A stretch of 64,000 nt of DNA from Cornus controversa (lineage: Eukaryota; Streptophyta; Magnoliopsida; Cornales; Cornaceae). Of this stretch, positions 12,805 through 24,032 are shown in pieces (the first letter of the stretch is position 1; the number at the start of each line of letters is the position of its first letter). The translations under genes were made by a program, and so were the position numbers. The DNA is taken from NCBI GenBank assembly GCA_026545225.1, contig CM048853.1, positions 53,563,255 to 53,627,254 of the forward strand. Reading direction: 5' to 3'. Under the pieces are notes generated by a model. The model was not told where the DNA came from and did no database searches. It worked only from the letters and a program-made list of their open reading frames with translations.

Positions 12805-13140
12805 TCTGTTTGAGAATTTACAACTGGTGACTTCTCATCAATCATGCGTGCCTTGAGTGGCCTCTTAGCAAATAGCAATTACTCAAGAAAATAATCAAAA
12901 TCCACCTTTTCTCACGGGTGACTAAACTTTTATGTGCAGATTTCCTATTTTTTATGCAAATATATTTACCCCACCACACAATGTTTCTCTTCACATATGT
13001 CCTTGCTATCATACATACTATGTACTATTAAGTATTAATCTATACTATAGTCCACTAACGTTTCTTAATTAAACCGACCAGTTATTCGAGACCAGCAACG
13101 ACTTTGATTCTGTATCGTGTGCTTAAACATATACCAGCAC
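12120..13140. repeat. Internal duplication of the PMEI upstream block
   Basis: A block with gtttgagaattt, caactgg, ctcatcaatcatg, a gccttgagtggcct run and actaaacttttatgtgcaga occurs at 12160-12290 and again at 12808-12940, about 645 bp apart. Single copies lie at 16740-16860 (unit 2) and 23465-23580 (unit 3). An AT microsatellite (12762-12802) precedes the second copy. No coding frame runs through all copies. Confidence 0.65.
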
Positions 13141-13632
13141 ATAGCATGATCAGCGGCAAAAGAAATTCTCCAGTACTTTTTGGATCATTTTGATTATGAA
13201 GTAGGGTGACTAGTAAATAACCAAGTAACTAATACAACAATTTTACATTATGAATAAAACAATTTGAGTCCTAGCTAAATGCAACTATATAAATGTATTA
13301 AATTATTGATTTAATGGTATTATAAAGTTGAAACACGATCTAATATGTTGTATAAATGTTATATTTTGATATAAATATGGTAGCATAACTTTGCATGAGT
13401 GTTGCGTTTGTGACGTAAATGTGTTCCTTTGTAATATAACTGTTGTACCGTGATTTAACCTTGTTGCACCAGTGGAAAAAGTGTTAAATGTAGGGCCTCA
13501 AATGTTAAATAACCAAATTAACTGTTATTTTTATATATCGTAGATAATATGAAAATAATTTCATGCCAATGGGCCAAACGCCCAAGAGAATTGCATGGGC
13601 AAAGGCGGATTGATTGATCATATTATTAACGT

Positions 13633-14129
13633 CTAGGAAGCACGGATACGACACGATATAAACATGGTGATACAAAAAATTTTAAAAAATCAGGACACGG
13701 ACATAGCGAAGATATGATTATAAAATAATAATAGAATATATTAATATATATTCATTATTCAACAAAAAAACTACATTACATAATACTTCAATTCATTGTC
13801 AAACAATTAATAACCAAACAAACTTATAAACAAAAATAAACAAATAGATTAAAAAATCGACTTATTAGTCCTTTACATATATTTAGCTTATATTGTTAAT
13901 CATAACTCAGTCGCATATAAATTTCTTTCGAAATGCTTAAATATACATCATTACTATAAAGTGTCCGACATGTGTCTGAAGAGTGTCCAAGGAGTGTCCG
14001 AGAGTGTCCAAAAAAAAAAATTATCAGGACACTTCTATGAAATGTTTGACATGTGTCCGTGTGTTTGACACGGTGTCGGAGTATCCAACACGGATACAAC
14101 ATCTTCAGTGAATTGTCCGTGCTTTCTAA
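13633..14129. mobile_element. hAT-like non-autonomous element, AGGAAGCACGG family
   Basis: The ends are inverted: ctaggaagcacgga at left and tccgtgctttctaa at right. The flanks attaacgt (13625-13632) and attaacat (14130-14137) match at 7 of 8 bases, fitting an old hAT target duplication. The interior carries repeated gtgtccg-type words. Related sequence lies at 41850-42165 (internal part only) and, inverted, at 59971-60486. No transposase. Confidence 0.6.
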
Positions 14130-14547
14130 ATTAACATGAAACCAAAAATATATTAATTATATATGAGATATGTGACCAAAGAAGTAATCTCAATTTAAAG
14201 TTGGAATTTAGGTTTTGTTTGCTAATTCAATTCAATACTTAATTTTAAATAAATTAAACACATTAATTAAGCAAGTGTGTTTGAAAACAAATAGTGTTTA
14301 AAAGAATAAGTAACATTTAAAATAAATAGATTGTGAGTGAGTGACACTTCACTTATTAGTTAACCCGGAACACTTAAGTTTAAAAATATATCAAGAAACT
14401 TCTCAATTTATATTTGACTTCATAAAAATTTAAGCGCTTAAAGAGAGACATAAGATTTATCATTTGTGTAGTTACTTCTTAAAAGGAGAATAAATATTTT
14501 CATTATTTTCTTAACTCTAACCATGCAATGACAATATTTAGAGGCAT

Positions 14548-14646
14548 AGACGAACTTTTATTCATATGTTATTAAGGTAAGGATAGAAGAAAGAAGAGAC
14601 GAACTTTTATTCATATGTTATTAAGGTAAGGATAGAAGAAAGAAGA
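14548..14646. repeat. Two tandem 49-bp units
   Basis: The unit beginning agacgaacttttattcat and ending aagaaagaag occurs twice with no visible change and a 49-bp period, indicating a recent local duplication next to a small MITE remnant. Confidence 0.8.
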
Positions 14647-14710
14647 GAAGATATTAGGTGAGTCAAATATATCACGTCATTGGTATGGTCAACTCACCCA
14701 ATATCTACTC
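14645..14710. mobile_element. Short deletion derivative of the GAGTAGATATT MITE family
   Basis: Its left end (gagaagatattaggtgagtc) and right end (ctcacccaatatctactc) match the ends of the full MITE at 23839-24032, but only about 66 bp remain. No clear target duplication was found here. Confidence 0.5.
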
Positions 14711-15213
14711 TAGAAAGGAATTGAAGATGCTTCTCTCAGTTTTTTATTTATTATTATTATTATAAAATAAGGGTAAGGATGTATATTCAAATTTATATAA
14801 CTCACTCTTTATTTTCTGTGAACTCTTCCTCCCAATCTATGGAAGCAAAATGACACCAGAAATGGCTCATCCCACTATCCTTCTTTTCCATCAAGCTCTA
14901 ACTCCTACCAAACGATGGAGCGGGATGCTCCATCCCTCGTCGCTTTCCTCCTTTCTTCATCCTTAATTCCTACCGACTGAAGTTGTAGAGAGAAATAATA
15001 TGGATGTGTATATATTCATATTTCTCGTGTGTATATACATCTCGATACTCAGTGGTGACGGTCAAATGTGATGCATGTCAAAAACCCAAAAAGAAGGCAG
15101 CTGAGAGAAGCTACAGGGAAAACAAGAAAAACAAAAAGGCATTTGAGGAAGATTTTCCTCATGGCTGCACTAATAATCACTCATCAATTAAGCTACAAAA
15201 GATTTTTTTTTTT

Positions 15214-15232
15214 GGGGGGGGGGGGGGGGGGG
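15214..15232 (+). repeat. Run of 19 guanines
   Basis: A T run is followed directly by 19 consecutive G residues. Unit 3 lacks the run at the matching place (about 21925), where the sequence reads aaaagaattaaaatagagaggggg. It may be a real expansion or an assembly or sequencing artefact. Confidence 0.8.
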
Positions 15233-15464
15233 CGCATGATTTCATGAAAAAAATGTATATATTCCTTTTAAAACAAATTAATTTTAATATCTTCCCATAA
15301 GAGAGCATCAATGAATTCAAATAGACAATTACAACAAAATTCTATATATATTCAGAGAATGTATATATGTATTAACATATATATAGAACAAATATATAAC
15401 AAGATTGATTCATATAACAAGAATAAGATTAAATCTTGAAAAAACTAGTTAGACTAGACTAGAC

Positions 15465-16085
15465 TTAAGGTTTACGGGCGGCACCGGTGACCCGTTGCCA
15501 TGAAGCGAACCGATTAAACAAAACTAGTGCATTACTAGTGACTTGTGCCACATTGATAACCTTCGCTTTAATTGTAGCTAATTTCCCACCCATAGCATGT
15601 CCAGAGAAGCCATCGACACAAGTGTTCACATCGGTGAGTGCAGTGCTAACCCAAGTCTGGACATTGTTCTAGTGCCAAGTGAAATCATTAGGCCCAGCTT
15701 GACCCATTCCTTTTAGCTCTTTGATTGATTGGGCTAGCTGGTCAACACCATCATTCATTTGATCTAAACAATCATTAATAGCTTGGTACTCTTTAGCTTT
15801 CCTTTGTTTGAGTTCAGTAGTCACTTTAATCAGAAAAGACCTTGTATATCAAGCCTTGGTTAGACTCACTGTCAAGGCAAGTTGGGCCAATTGTTGTGGG
15901 CTTCGTGTAGTTGAATTGACATAATCAGAAAGGCACTTAACACATAGTTCAGGGTATTGAGTGGCTTGACATTGTGCCTCGATGTAGGCTCGGTTACGGG
16001 AACGTCGGTGAATGCTTGTCGGCTTGACTGTGCCGAAAAATATGTAGAGAATGAGAAGTACCAAAGCGAGGCTAATTTGTGCCAT
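15465..16085 (-). pseudogene. PMEI family pseudogene, copy 2
   Basis: Starts MAQISLAL at 16085 and aligns with the intact gene to the C-terminus. The signal peptide, the YPELC motif and the third cysteine are kept. A TGA replaces the codon for Leu82 of the intact gene (15849-15851) and a TAG replaces Gln142. There is no net frameshift: after the first stop 127 codons remain in frame to the final TAA at 15465. One codon is lost in the KLWAIVK region and two are gained at the C-terminus. The first stop removes the last two thirds of the inhibitor fold, so it cannot work unless read through. The promoter (tatataaattg) and leader repeat are intact, so it may still be transcribed. Confidence 0.85.
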
Positions 16086-17099
16086 TGTATGCCAGGCAAT
16101 TAAGGACTTGAATGTGCGAAAAATAAGAGAGAAGCCTATTGAGGACTTGAATGTGTTAAAGATGGGAGAGATGTGAAGAGGGTGCTTCAATTTATATAGA
16201 GGTTGTTACATGCTAAACAATAATACTAGCATAACTAGCGACGTGTGTTCACAAGTAACACATTATTTTTTCTTCTAACTAGCACATTAATATATTTATG
16301 CATAACCATCATTTAACATTTGTTTTTTTTTGGTAATGCACGTGTAATTATAATTATTAGAGCTATAAGGGAAACTTAAGTTTTGTTTTGAGTGATTTAA
16401 TGTGCAAATAAACTTGTGATTAATCATTTTACGTTTTAGTCTGACTTTTTGACTAGACCAAACAATTCTGACCCTAATATACTAATTGTACATAATAAAA
16501 ATGATGAATCAAATGAGCTTAGATCTGACCTAGATGGACCTTAGAGGCTACCCATTTGTTTATTATGCTTCAATAATGTTGAGTGGGCTCATTGTTGTTC
16601 TCGGTAACTTGTTTACACCAAATGAATATAAAATGAGATTGATTCGCAAACATAATCCTCCGATTAAGGTTACGAAAGCCCATAATCATGTAATATGATC
16701 TATATGTATTATTAGATTATATATGTGCCAGCTGGTTTGTTTGAGAATTTACAACTAGTGACATCTCATCAATCATGTGAGCCTTGAGCAAATAGCAAAC
16801 TCAATAAATCAATCAATAATCCACCTTTTCTTATTGGTGACTAAACTTTTATGTGCAGATTTCCTATTCTTTATACATTTCTATCTATATACCCCACAAA
16901 ACAATGTTTCTCTTAGCATGTACCCTTGCTATCATATATATATATATATATATATATAGTATCACTAACGTTTCTTAAACCGACCAGAGTAATATTGGAG
17001 ACCAGCAACAGCTTTAATTCTGTATCGTGTGCATAAACATATTCCAGCACATAGCAGGTTCACAATTAGACAATCTAATCAGGGAACCAAAATATTCTT

Positions 17100-17440
17100 T
17101 GGTGGAATGCTAAATAGCTAAATGGTAACGAGTAATCAATTGATCTGTAAAGAATAATTGGTTGGATTCTTTTTCTTTTTTTTACCACAAGGAAGTGAAA
17201 TTGGAAACAATCATATTTCCTTTCCTGATAGATCTTGTTGCAAGAGGTTTTTTTAGCTTCAAAAGTTACATTTTTTAGAATGGAACAAAAGCACCAATTT
17301 CCTACCCTTGTCTTTCTTTTTAAACTTTGCTGATTCCAAGCCTGAAGCCTTCCACCAATAAGGGATTGATATTATCTTTAAATCCTTTTTTTATTTGAAT
17401 GTTTCTTAAACTTGCTTAATCAAGGTAACGTAGGTACACA
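17100..17440. repeat. Dispersed 300-bp repeat, copy 1
   Basis: The segment from tggaatgctaaatagctaaa to the ttaatcaaggtaac motif matches 31945-32245 inside RAD51C intron 2, with small indels. Shared words include accacaaggaagtga, ggaaacaatcatatttcc and caccaatttcctacccttgt. No terminal repeats or coding frame were found, so the family is unassigned. Confidence 0.7.
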
Positions 17441-18247
17441 AGGCATTTGAGCTTGTATGTATTTTTATTCTACGAAACATCCACGTCATTATAGGAACTA
17501 GGCAGTGATGTACCTCGTTCGTTGTTTTGGTTACATCCTCTTATTCAACCCAAGGAAAATTAGGAGAAATTATTAGACGGCTGGGACCATTGGTTTCAGG
17601 TTGATTACCACATCACATCCAACCATAAAAAGCTAAAAAATAATTTACAAATATTGTACATAATTTACCTATATATACAAAAATATATATCTATATCTAT
17701 CCTATTATTAAAAATACAAAGAGTTTCTTATCATTTTTTAAAAAAATTAATTAAAAATAATAATAAACATAACTTACATAGAGTTCTAAATTAATCATAC
17801 ACTTAAATTCTTCTATTATTCATTTATATAAAGTCCTAAATTCTTCTATAATTATTACACCTTTATATAGAGTCATAAATTAACTATAGAACTAAATTCT
17901 TCTATATTCATCCCTTATCACCACCGATCGTAGAGAATACAGTTCTCAACTGCTCTTTAATTTATCAAGTATCTTTCAAAACCTAGATATAAAAAATCTT
18001 CAATTTCTTCTTTGCACGGTTATCCAGCCAAATTATCGCAAATTATTTGATTGATGATTAACTGATATATGTGTATATATGCAAAAAAAAATATTTCCTA
18101 AGTTGCATGCAATTTTTTAAATTATCAATTCAATCGGCTTTATTGTTTTATATCTCAATTTCTTCAAGTTATCCTTACTTTTCTATAAGTAATATTCCAG
18201 TTATTCTTATCTCCATGTTGTTATTTGGTGGATTGATCTACGTAGAC

Positions 18248-18747
18248 AACAAGTATTTTGTACAATCACGACTACAATTAAGTATTTAGGCTTGTTGTTT
18301 TGCCTTGTGGAGTGGTAATCGGTTCACATTTAATGTAATTATGTGAAGGTAATTAATCTCTTTAATTTTTTCTTAGTTCTCTATTTCGGTTCGCATTCAA
18401 GGTAATTTCTTTAAGGTAAGTAATCTCTTTAATTTTTTTCTTAGTTGTTGTTATGTTATAAGATATGTAATCTTAGATTTCATAGTATCAACAAGTATTT
18501 TGTACAATCATGATGATGGTTAAGTATTTTGGCTTGTTTTGCCTTTCAAAGTAGTAATCCGTTCATATTCAAGGTAATTAATCTCTTTAATTTTTAATCT
18601 TTTTAATTTTTAATCTTTTTAATTTTTTCTTAGTTCTCTATTTCGGTTCGCATTCAATGTAATTTCTTGGAGGTAAGTAATCTCTTTGATTTTTTCTTGG
18701 TTGTTGTTCATTGTGTTATAAGATATGTGATCTTAGATTTCATAGTA
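18248..18747. repeat. Tandem duplication, units of about 245 bp
   Basis: The first unit (18248-18489) begins acaagtattttgtacaatca and ends at tagatttcatagtat; the second (18490-18747) repeats the order. Within the second, taatctttttaattttt is further repeated. Motifs such as ctctatttcggttcgcattc are identical between units. Non-coding. Confidence 0.7.
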
Positions 18748-19478
18748 TTATATAATGTTATGAAACTTGGTTTTTTTTTTTTTAATTGCAAACTTAGAGC
18801 CATTAAAATTCTACTAAAAAAATCTTAGACTTTATGGTATTGTAGAATGTTATGAAATTTGTGGTTTTTTATAAAAATTATTTTTTATTATTGTGACCAC
18901 ATTATATCTAAACAATGCCATTAATTATCATATGTTAGATAATTTTAGAGTGATACATATCTTCTATTTATATAATCTCATAAGAGTTATTGAAAATCAT
19001 GGAATGCATGGAAGAGTTTTCTTATAACTTTTAGAAGTATACTTACTTGTTGTGTTGTTATTCTTGTTGTAAAAGATACTATGTTAATTATATGTATATA
19101 ATGAAGTTTGTATAATTTATAACCATCTAGTGATATTAATATATATATATTAGATGATGTCATAATTTTTTAGTAGCATATTTAGTCCATATTTTTTTAA
19201 TATAAACTGCGTTGCTATGACAAATTAAAGCAAACCCGTCTAACTGGCTGCATGTTCTTGACATGCCTCCGGTTCTTAAAAATTTTAAGTTATCCTTCCT
19301 CTATGGTTGAAATCAAAGAACGAGCAAGGAACTACGGACAATTAGCAAATAATCATAAACAAACAAGTCGGACATGCTGTGAAGAAGTGCATGTGCCAAT
19401 TAAAAAATAAAAAATCACTTGAAAATAAGAAATGATAAAAAATAAATAAAAAAAGACACCATCTAGAAAGGAAAAAAA

Positions 19479-19740
19479 TGCAAGTTTTGCGCTTCAAATA
19501 TTGAGGCTGTGGATCATATTTTGTGTTCATGCACCTATGCCCAAGATGTTTGAACCTCTTGTCGTCATCGTGGAGGATGTGGTTGATCTTCCACAAGAAG
19601 TTGTTGGTTGGAGCTTGCACTGGGTGCCTCGTTTCTGTAATGGCGCAGCCCATGAAATTAGCAGAGTTGCTCTTCATCGTGGGGCATCGTTGGCTAATTG
19701 CTCCTCTTCCTTCGATTGTGAGCAGGACAATCTTTGTTGA
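19479..19740 (+). mobile_element. LINE remnant: zinc-binding RVT motif plus RNase H end
   Basis: In one frame 19479-19553 reads CKFC..NIEAVDHILCSC, the CxxC..H..C pattern of the zinc-binding domain that follows reverse transcriptase in plant LINE-type proteins; a stop follows. In another frame 19501-19740 ends in LHWVPRFCNGAAHEISRVAL, the conserved end of an RNase H domain (WVPR..N..AH..A). The region that should separate the two is missing, so this is a small internally deleted relic. RNase H-like fragments of this kind also occur as free plant open frames, but the zinc motif next to it favours a LINE. Confidence 0.65.
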
Positions 19741-20036
19741 TTCATGTTTTGGATCATGTTACTTACATAGAATTGTTAGACAGAATTGCTAGACATACAC
19801 TTTTACATTCATTAGATACATGTGATAGATCCCACCACATATACTCACCACATACATCTAAAAAGTGTAAGTCTAAGGTATCATTTTCCTTTTTGAAAAT
19901 GTCAACTTACTTGATCTCTTCCCATTTAAATAATATTGTATGTTGAAAAAATAACCATATATTTATTGGTTCAGTTACACATAATAATATATTTAAATAA
20001 AAATTGCAATTCAATATAATGGTGGTCTCTAGGTAT

Positions 20037-20653
20037 TAGGGATGCAACTTGGGTTGGGCAATTCGAACACAACCTAAGTCTAGTCCAATTTTTTATGAAT
20101 TTGAACAACTATTTTTACAGTTAGGGTTAAGTTTGGCTTGAAAAACCTTAACTCAAACTTAATTAGGGTTGAGCTTGTATTGAGGTGCTAACAACCCGAG
20201 CCCAACCCAAACCCGAATTGTAATATTATTTTTATACATATTTTTTATTCTAAATATATTATATATAATATTCAAATTATGATAACCACTTTCTTTTCAA
20301 CTTCCTTTATTTAAATATTAATTTATTGTATGGATAATTAATTTCCTAAAAAATTGTTTGTAATTTTTTAAAAATTTGCATTAAGTTCTTAATTTTTTTT
20401 TGTGATTAGGAGTAATCTAATGTGAAACTTATTTATGATCACTTTAAATTTTCAACATAGAGATTGGTGATATAGATAACCTGAATTAACCTAACTTTCT
20501 AACCCGAAATCTCAATCCGAGTTTAAAAATTTAAGGATGGATTGGGTTAGGGTAGAGTAGTTAGGGTTAGAAGTCGGGTACATTAGAGTTGAACATTTTA
20601 TATGTAGGGTTGAACCCGAATTGTACCTTTAACCCGTTCGAGTTGTAGCCCTA
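20037..20653. mobile_element. hAT-type non-autonomous element, TAGGGATGCAAC family
   Basis: The ends are inverted: TAGGGATGCAACTTGGGTT at left and a right end complementary to TAGGGCTACAACTCG. The flanking octamers ctaggtat (20029-20036) and cttggtat (20654-20661) match at 7 of 8 positions. The interior is rich in aacccgaa/ttgggtt words and encodes nothing. A second, left-truncated copy lies at 42790-43364. The TAGGG start and 8-bp target site fit Ac/Ds-like hAT elements. Confidence 0.7.
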
Positions 20654-20945
20654 CTTGGTATGTTGAAGAAATAATTATATATTTATTAATTCAATTACAC
20701 ATAATAATAAATTAAAATAAAAATTAAAACCGTTAGAAAAAATCAACAGATGCAAGAGTTACCGTGTTAGCTATCCACCTTATTTCTATTAAATGGAAAG
20801 AATAACTTCTCATTTTAGTTTGATAAAAAGTAGAGAAAAAGAAACCATTAGGAAGATGTAAAGTTTTCAATAATATATGAACTAACCTCAATTTTAATTT
20901 GAATAAAAATGTAAAAATGTATAGAAGAAATAAAAAAGGCAATAA

Positions 20946-21182
20946 ATTAGTAGACGATAATTTAGAAAGAGAAACTACAATACTAAATTAGTAGTTACCG
21001 AGGATGACTCTTCATATTATTGAAATTAATAGACAATAATTTGGAAAGAGAAACTATACTACTAAATTAGTAGTTATTGAGGATGACTCTTCATATTTTT
21101 AAAATTAATAGACAATAATTTGGAAAGAGAAACTACACTACTAAATTAGTAGTTATCGAGGATGACCATTGGTCTCCTATTT
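20946..21182. repeat. Three tandem 79-bp units
   Basis: Units start at 20946, 21025 and 21104 with attaNtagacNataattt and end with gaggatgactcttcatatt or its variant. They differ at a few sites only. Non-coding. Confidence 0.8.
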
Positions 21183-22175
21183 GTGGTTTTTTCACGAGAT
21201 AACTTGCATTTTACATCATACAATTAAAATTGTAAGATTACATATTACATGCACTATATGTGTGAATTAAATATTTTTCCCAATATATTTTTGATAAGGA
21301 AGAGGTAGAGTTATCTGGAGGTTAATTAATTTAAATAAATGAAATGGTATTAAAAAAGTATGAAAAATGTATAGAAGAAAAAAAAAACTCACACTTTTAT
21401 AAGTAGTATAGATATAGATAAATTAAAACAATAAAATAAGGAAAAGGATGTATATTCAAATTTATATAAGTAACTCTTTATTTTCTCTCTCCTCTTCCTC
21501 CCGATCTATGGAAGCAAAATGGCTCCATCCTTCCCTTCCATCCAACTCTCACTCCTACCAAATGATGGAGCAGGCTCCATCCCATCGAAATCGAAGTGAC
21601 GGTCAAATGCGATGCATGTCAAAAAGAAAAATTATATAATATTTCAAAAGTAGGAGTACTGATAATGTAGTATCTCGATAGCTGTAAGCTCTTTATCTCT
21701 TTTGAAAATTATCAATTTCACTATAATCAAGAAAAAATGAAGGGTTTATAATTTTCAAAAATACCACATCATCAGTATACCCAAGGTATTATATACTTTC
21801 TCGTCAAAAACCTGAAAGGAAGGCTCTAGAAAAAGAAAAAAAAACAAAAACAAAAAGGCGTTTGAGAAGATTGTCCTCATGGCTGCACCAATGATCACTC
21901 ATCAATTAAGCTACAAAAGAATTAAAATAGAGAGGGGGATCATACCATGAAAAAAATGAATATCTTTTATTAAATCAAAATTTTTTAATTGTAATATTTT
22001 CCACAAGAGAGCATCAATGAATTCAAATAGATAATTACAACAAAACTCTATATATATTCAGAGAATGTATATATATGCATTAACATAGAGAACAAATATA
22101 TAACAAGATATATTGATCCATATATGTAACAAGAACAAGATTAAATCTTGAAAAAACTAGCTGGCTAGACTAGAC

Positions 22176-22751
22176 TTAGGGTTTAAGGGTGGCACCGGTA
22201 ACTCGCTACCATGAAGCGAACCGATTAAACAAAACTAGTGCATTGCTAGTGACTTGTGCCACATTGAGGACCTTCGCTTTAATTGTAGCCCTTAATTTTC
22301 CACCCATATCATGTCTAGAGAAGCCATCAACACAAGTGTTCACATCAGTGAGTGCACTACTAACCCAAGTCTAAACATTGTTCTGGTGCCACATGAAATC
22401 ATCAGCCCAGCTTGACCCATTTGTTTGAACTCTTTGATTGATTGGGCTAGCTAGTCCACAGCATCATTAATTTGATCTAAACAATCTTTAACAGCTTGGT
22501 ACTCCTTGACTTTCCTCTGCTTGAGTTCAGTAGCCACTTTAGTCATAAAATTTCTTGTATATCAAGCCTTGGTTAGACTCATCGTCAAGGCAAGTTGGGT
22601 CACTTGGCACATAGCTCAGGGTATCGGGTGACTTGACATTGTGCCTCAATGTAGACCCTTTACGAGAATGTTGGTGAACGCTTGCCGGCTCCACAGTGTC
22701 GAAAAAAATTGAGAGAATGAGAAGTACCAAAGAGAGACTAACTTGTGCCAT
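22176..22751 (-). pseudogene. PMEI family pseudogene, copy 3
   Basis: Starts MAQVSLSLVLLILSIFF at 22751, like the intact gene. A one-base deletion in the ARNRAY region and a deletion of about 46 bp after the third-cysteine region both shift the frame. It carries the same TGA at the Leu82 position as copy 2 (22562-22564), a TAG at the Gln146 position, and another one-base deletion near the GPADF segment. The C-terminal helix and final TAA (22176) remain recognisable. It has more damage than copy 2, and the shared TGA suggests both descend from one already broken gene. Confidence 0.85.
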
Positions 22752-23838
22752 TGTATGCAGGCTATTGAAGGCTTGAATGTGTTAAAGATGGGAGAGAAGG
22801 CTATTGAAGAATTGAATGTGTTGAGGATGGGAGAGATGTGAGGAGGGTGGTACAATTTATATAGAGGTTGTCCACATGCAAAACATTAATGCTTCAGCAT
22901 AACTAGCGCCGTGTGCGCATTAGTAACACATTATTATATTTTTGCGTAACCATCATTTAATATTTGTTTTTTTGGTAATGCACGTATAATTAGAATTATT
23001 AGAGCTATTACCGAAACTTAAGTTTTATTTTGAGTGATTTAATGTCTAAGCAAATTTAGTAATTGGACGGTGTCTTGTCTCACGGTCTCACCACCATTTC
23101 AATTTTCGAAGAGAATATGTGATAAATCATTTTACGTTTTATTCCGACATTTTGACTAGACCAAACAAATCTGACCCTATGATGAATATACTAATTGTAC
23201 AAATTAAAAATGATGGATCAAATGAGTTTAGATCTGACCTGGATGGACCTTAAAGGTTACCTATTTATACCAAATTAATATAAATGAGATTGATTAGCAA
23301 AGATAATCCTCCAATTAAGGTTACGAAAGCTTCTATATATATATTTTTGTTTGTCCTTGCAATTAATTAACTTCCATAATACACTTGAATTTGAAAAGAA
23401 AGAAAAAAAAAAAAGAGGCCTGTAATGAGATCTATATATATTAAATTATATATATGCTAGCTCTGTTTGAGAATTTACAACTGGTGCATCTTATCGCTTG
23501 AGTCGCCCTTTCAGCAAATAGAAAACTCAATCAAAATCCACCGTTTGTCATTGCTGACTAAACTTTTATGCGCAGATTTGCTATTATTTATGAATATATA
23601 CCCCTCTAAACCATGTTTCTCTACGCATACACCCTTGCAATCATACATACTATTAAACGACAATATTATATAGTCTTACTAACTTTTCTTAAACCGACCG
23701 TTATTGGAGACCAGCAACGACCCTGATTTTCTACGGTGTGCTTAAAAATATTCAACACATAGCAAGGTCAGCGGCTAAGAAACTCTCAAGTACTTTTTTA
23801 TCTTTTTTTATTATGAAGCGGGGTGAATAGTAAATAAG

Positions 23839-24032
23839 GAGTAGATATTGGGTGAGTCGGGCATACCATGTCATTTGTATACCAAGCCAATTAAAATATA
23901 TCATTCAAGTTAGTTGAGAGTAGTTGTTATATATAAGTGGGACCCATTCATTGAACATTTCATTGAATGATGCATTTTAATTGGTTTGGTATACAAATGA
24001 TATGGTATACCCGGCTCACCCAATATCTACTC
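23839..24032. mobile_element. MITE, 194 bp, with perfect 9-bp target duplication
   Basis: A foldback element with arms of about 70 bp beginning GAGTAGATATTGGGTGAG and closing with the complement. Direct repeats gtaaataag flank it at 23830-23838 and 24033-24041. The 9-bp target size points to the Mutator-like group. Units 1 and 2 lack it at the matching place, so it inserted after the PMEI duplications. Confidence 0.85.

Larger units (their letters stand above)
10740..13510. repeat. PMEI duplication unit 1
   Basis: The unit starts near the gaattcaaatagacaatt motif in the 3' flank of the PMEI gene and runs through the gene and its upstream region. The same order recurs in units 2 and 3: 3' flank, gene, leader repeat, cgccgtgtg box, ttagatctgacct box, gagaattta..ctcatcaatcatg box, gagaccagcaac box. 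Its far right part (13290-13460) also matches 24130-24320 beyond unit 3. Identity is high in the gene and patchy elsewhere, which suggests old duplications. Confidence 0.7.
14770..17095. repeat. PMEI duplication unit 2
   Basis: Matches unit 3 (21436-24060) from the ggatgtatattcaaatttatata motif through the PMEI pseudogene to the ggaaccaaaat motif near 17085. It has a longer left extension than unit 1, so units 2 and 3 look more closely related to each other than to unit 1. The open frame at 15004-15300 is only this repeat plus the poly-G run. Confidence 0.7.
17688..21420. mobile_element. Candidate 3.7-kb composite insertion with inverted ends
   Basis: The left end reads tatctatatctatcctatta, and the complement of the right end reads tatctatatctatactactt, an imperfect inverted repeat of about 26 bp. 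The block sits exactly between PMEI units 2 and 3. It contains a tandem duplication, a LINE remnant, a complete hAT-type insertion and a 79-bp triplicate. No transposase, helicase or clear target duplication was found, so the class is open; a decayed Helitron or other DNA element is possible. Confidence 0.35.

Noticed and set aside
15487-15672. Plus-strand open frame (and a similar one at 22189-22374)
   Set aside because: They are antisense shadows of the PMEI pseudogenes; the protein-like signal is on the minus strand.
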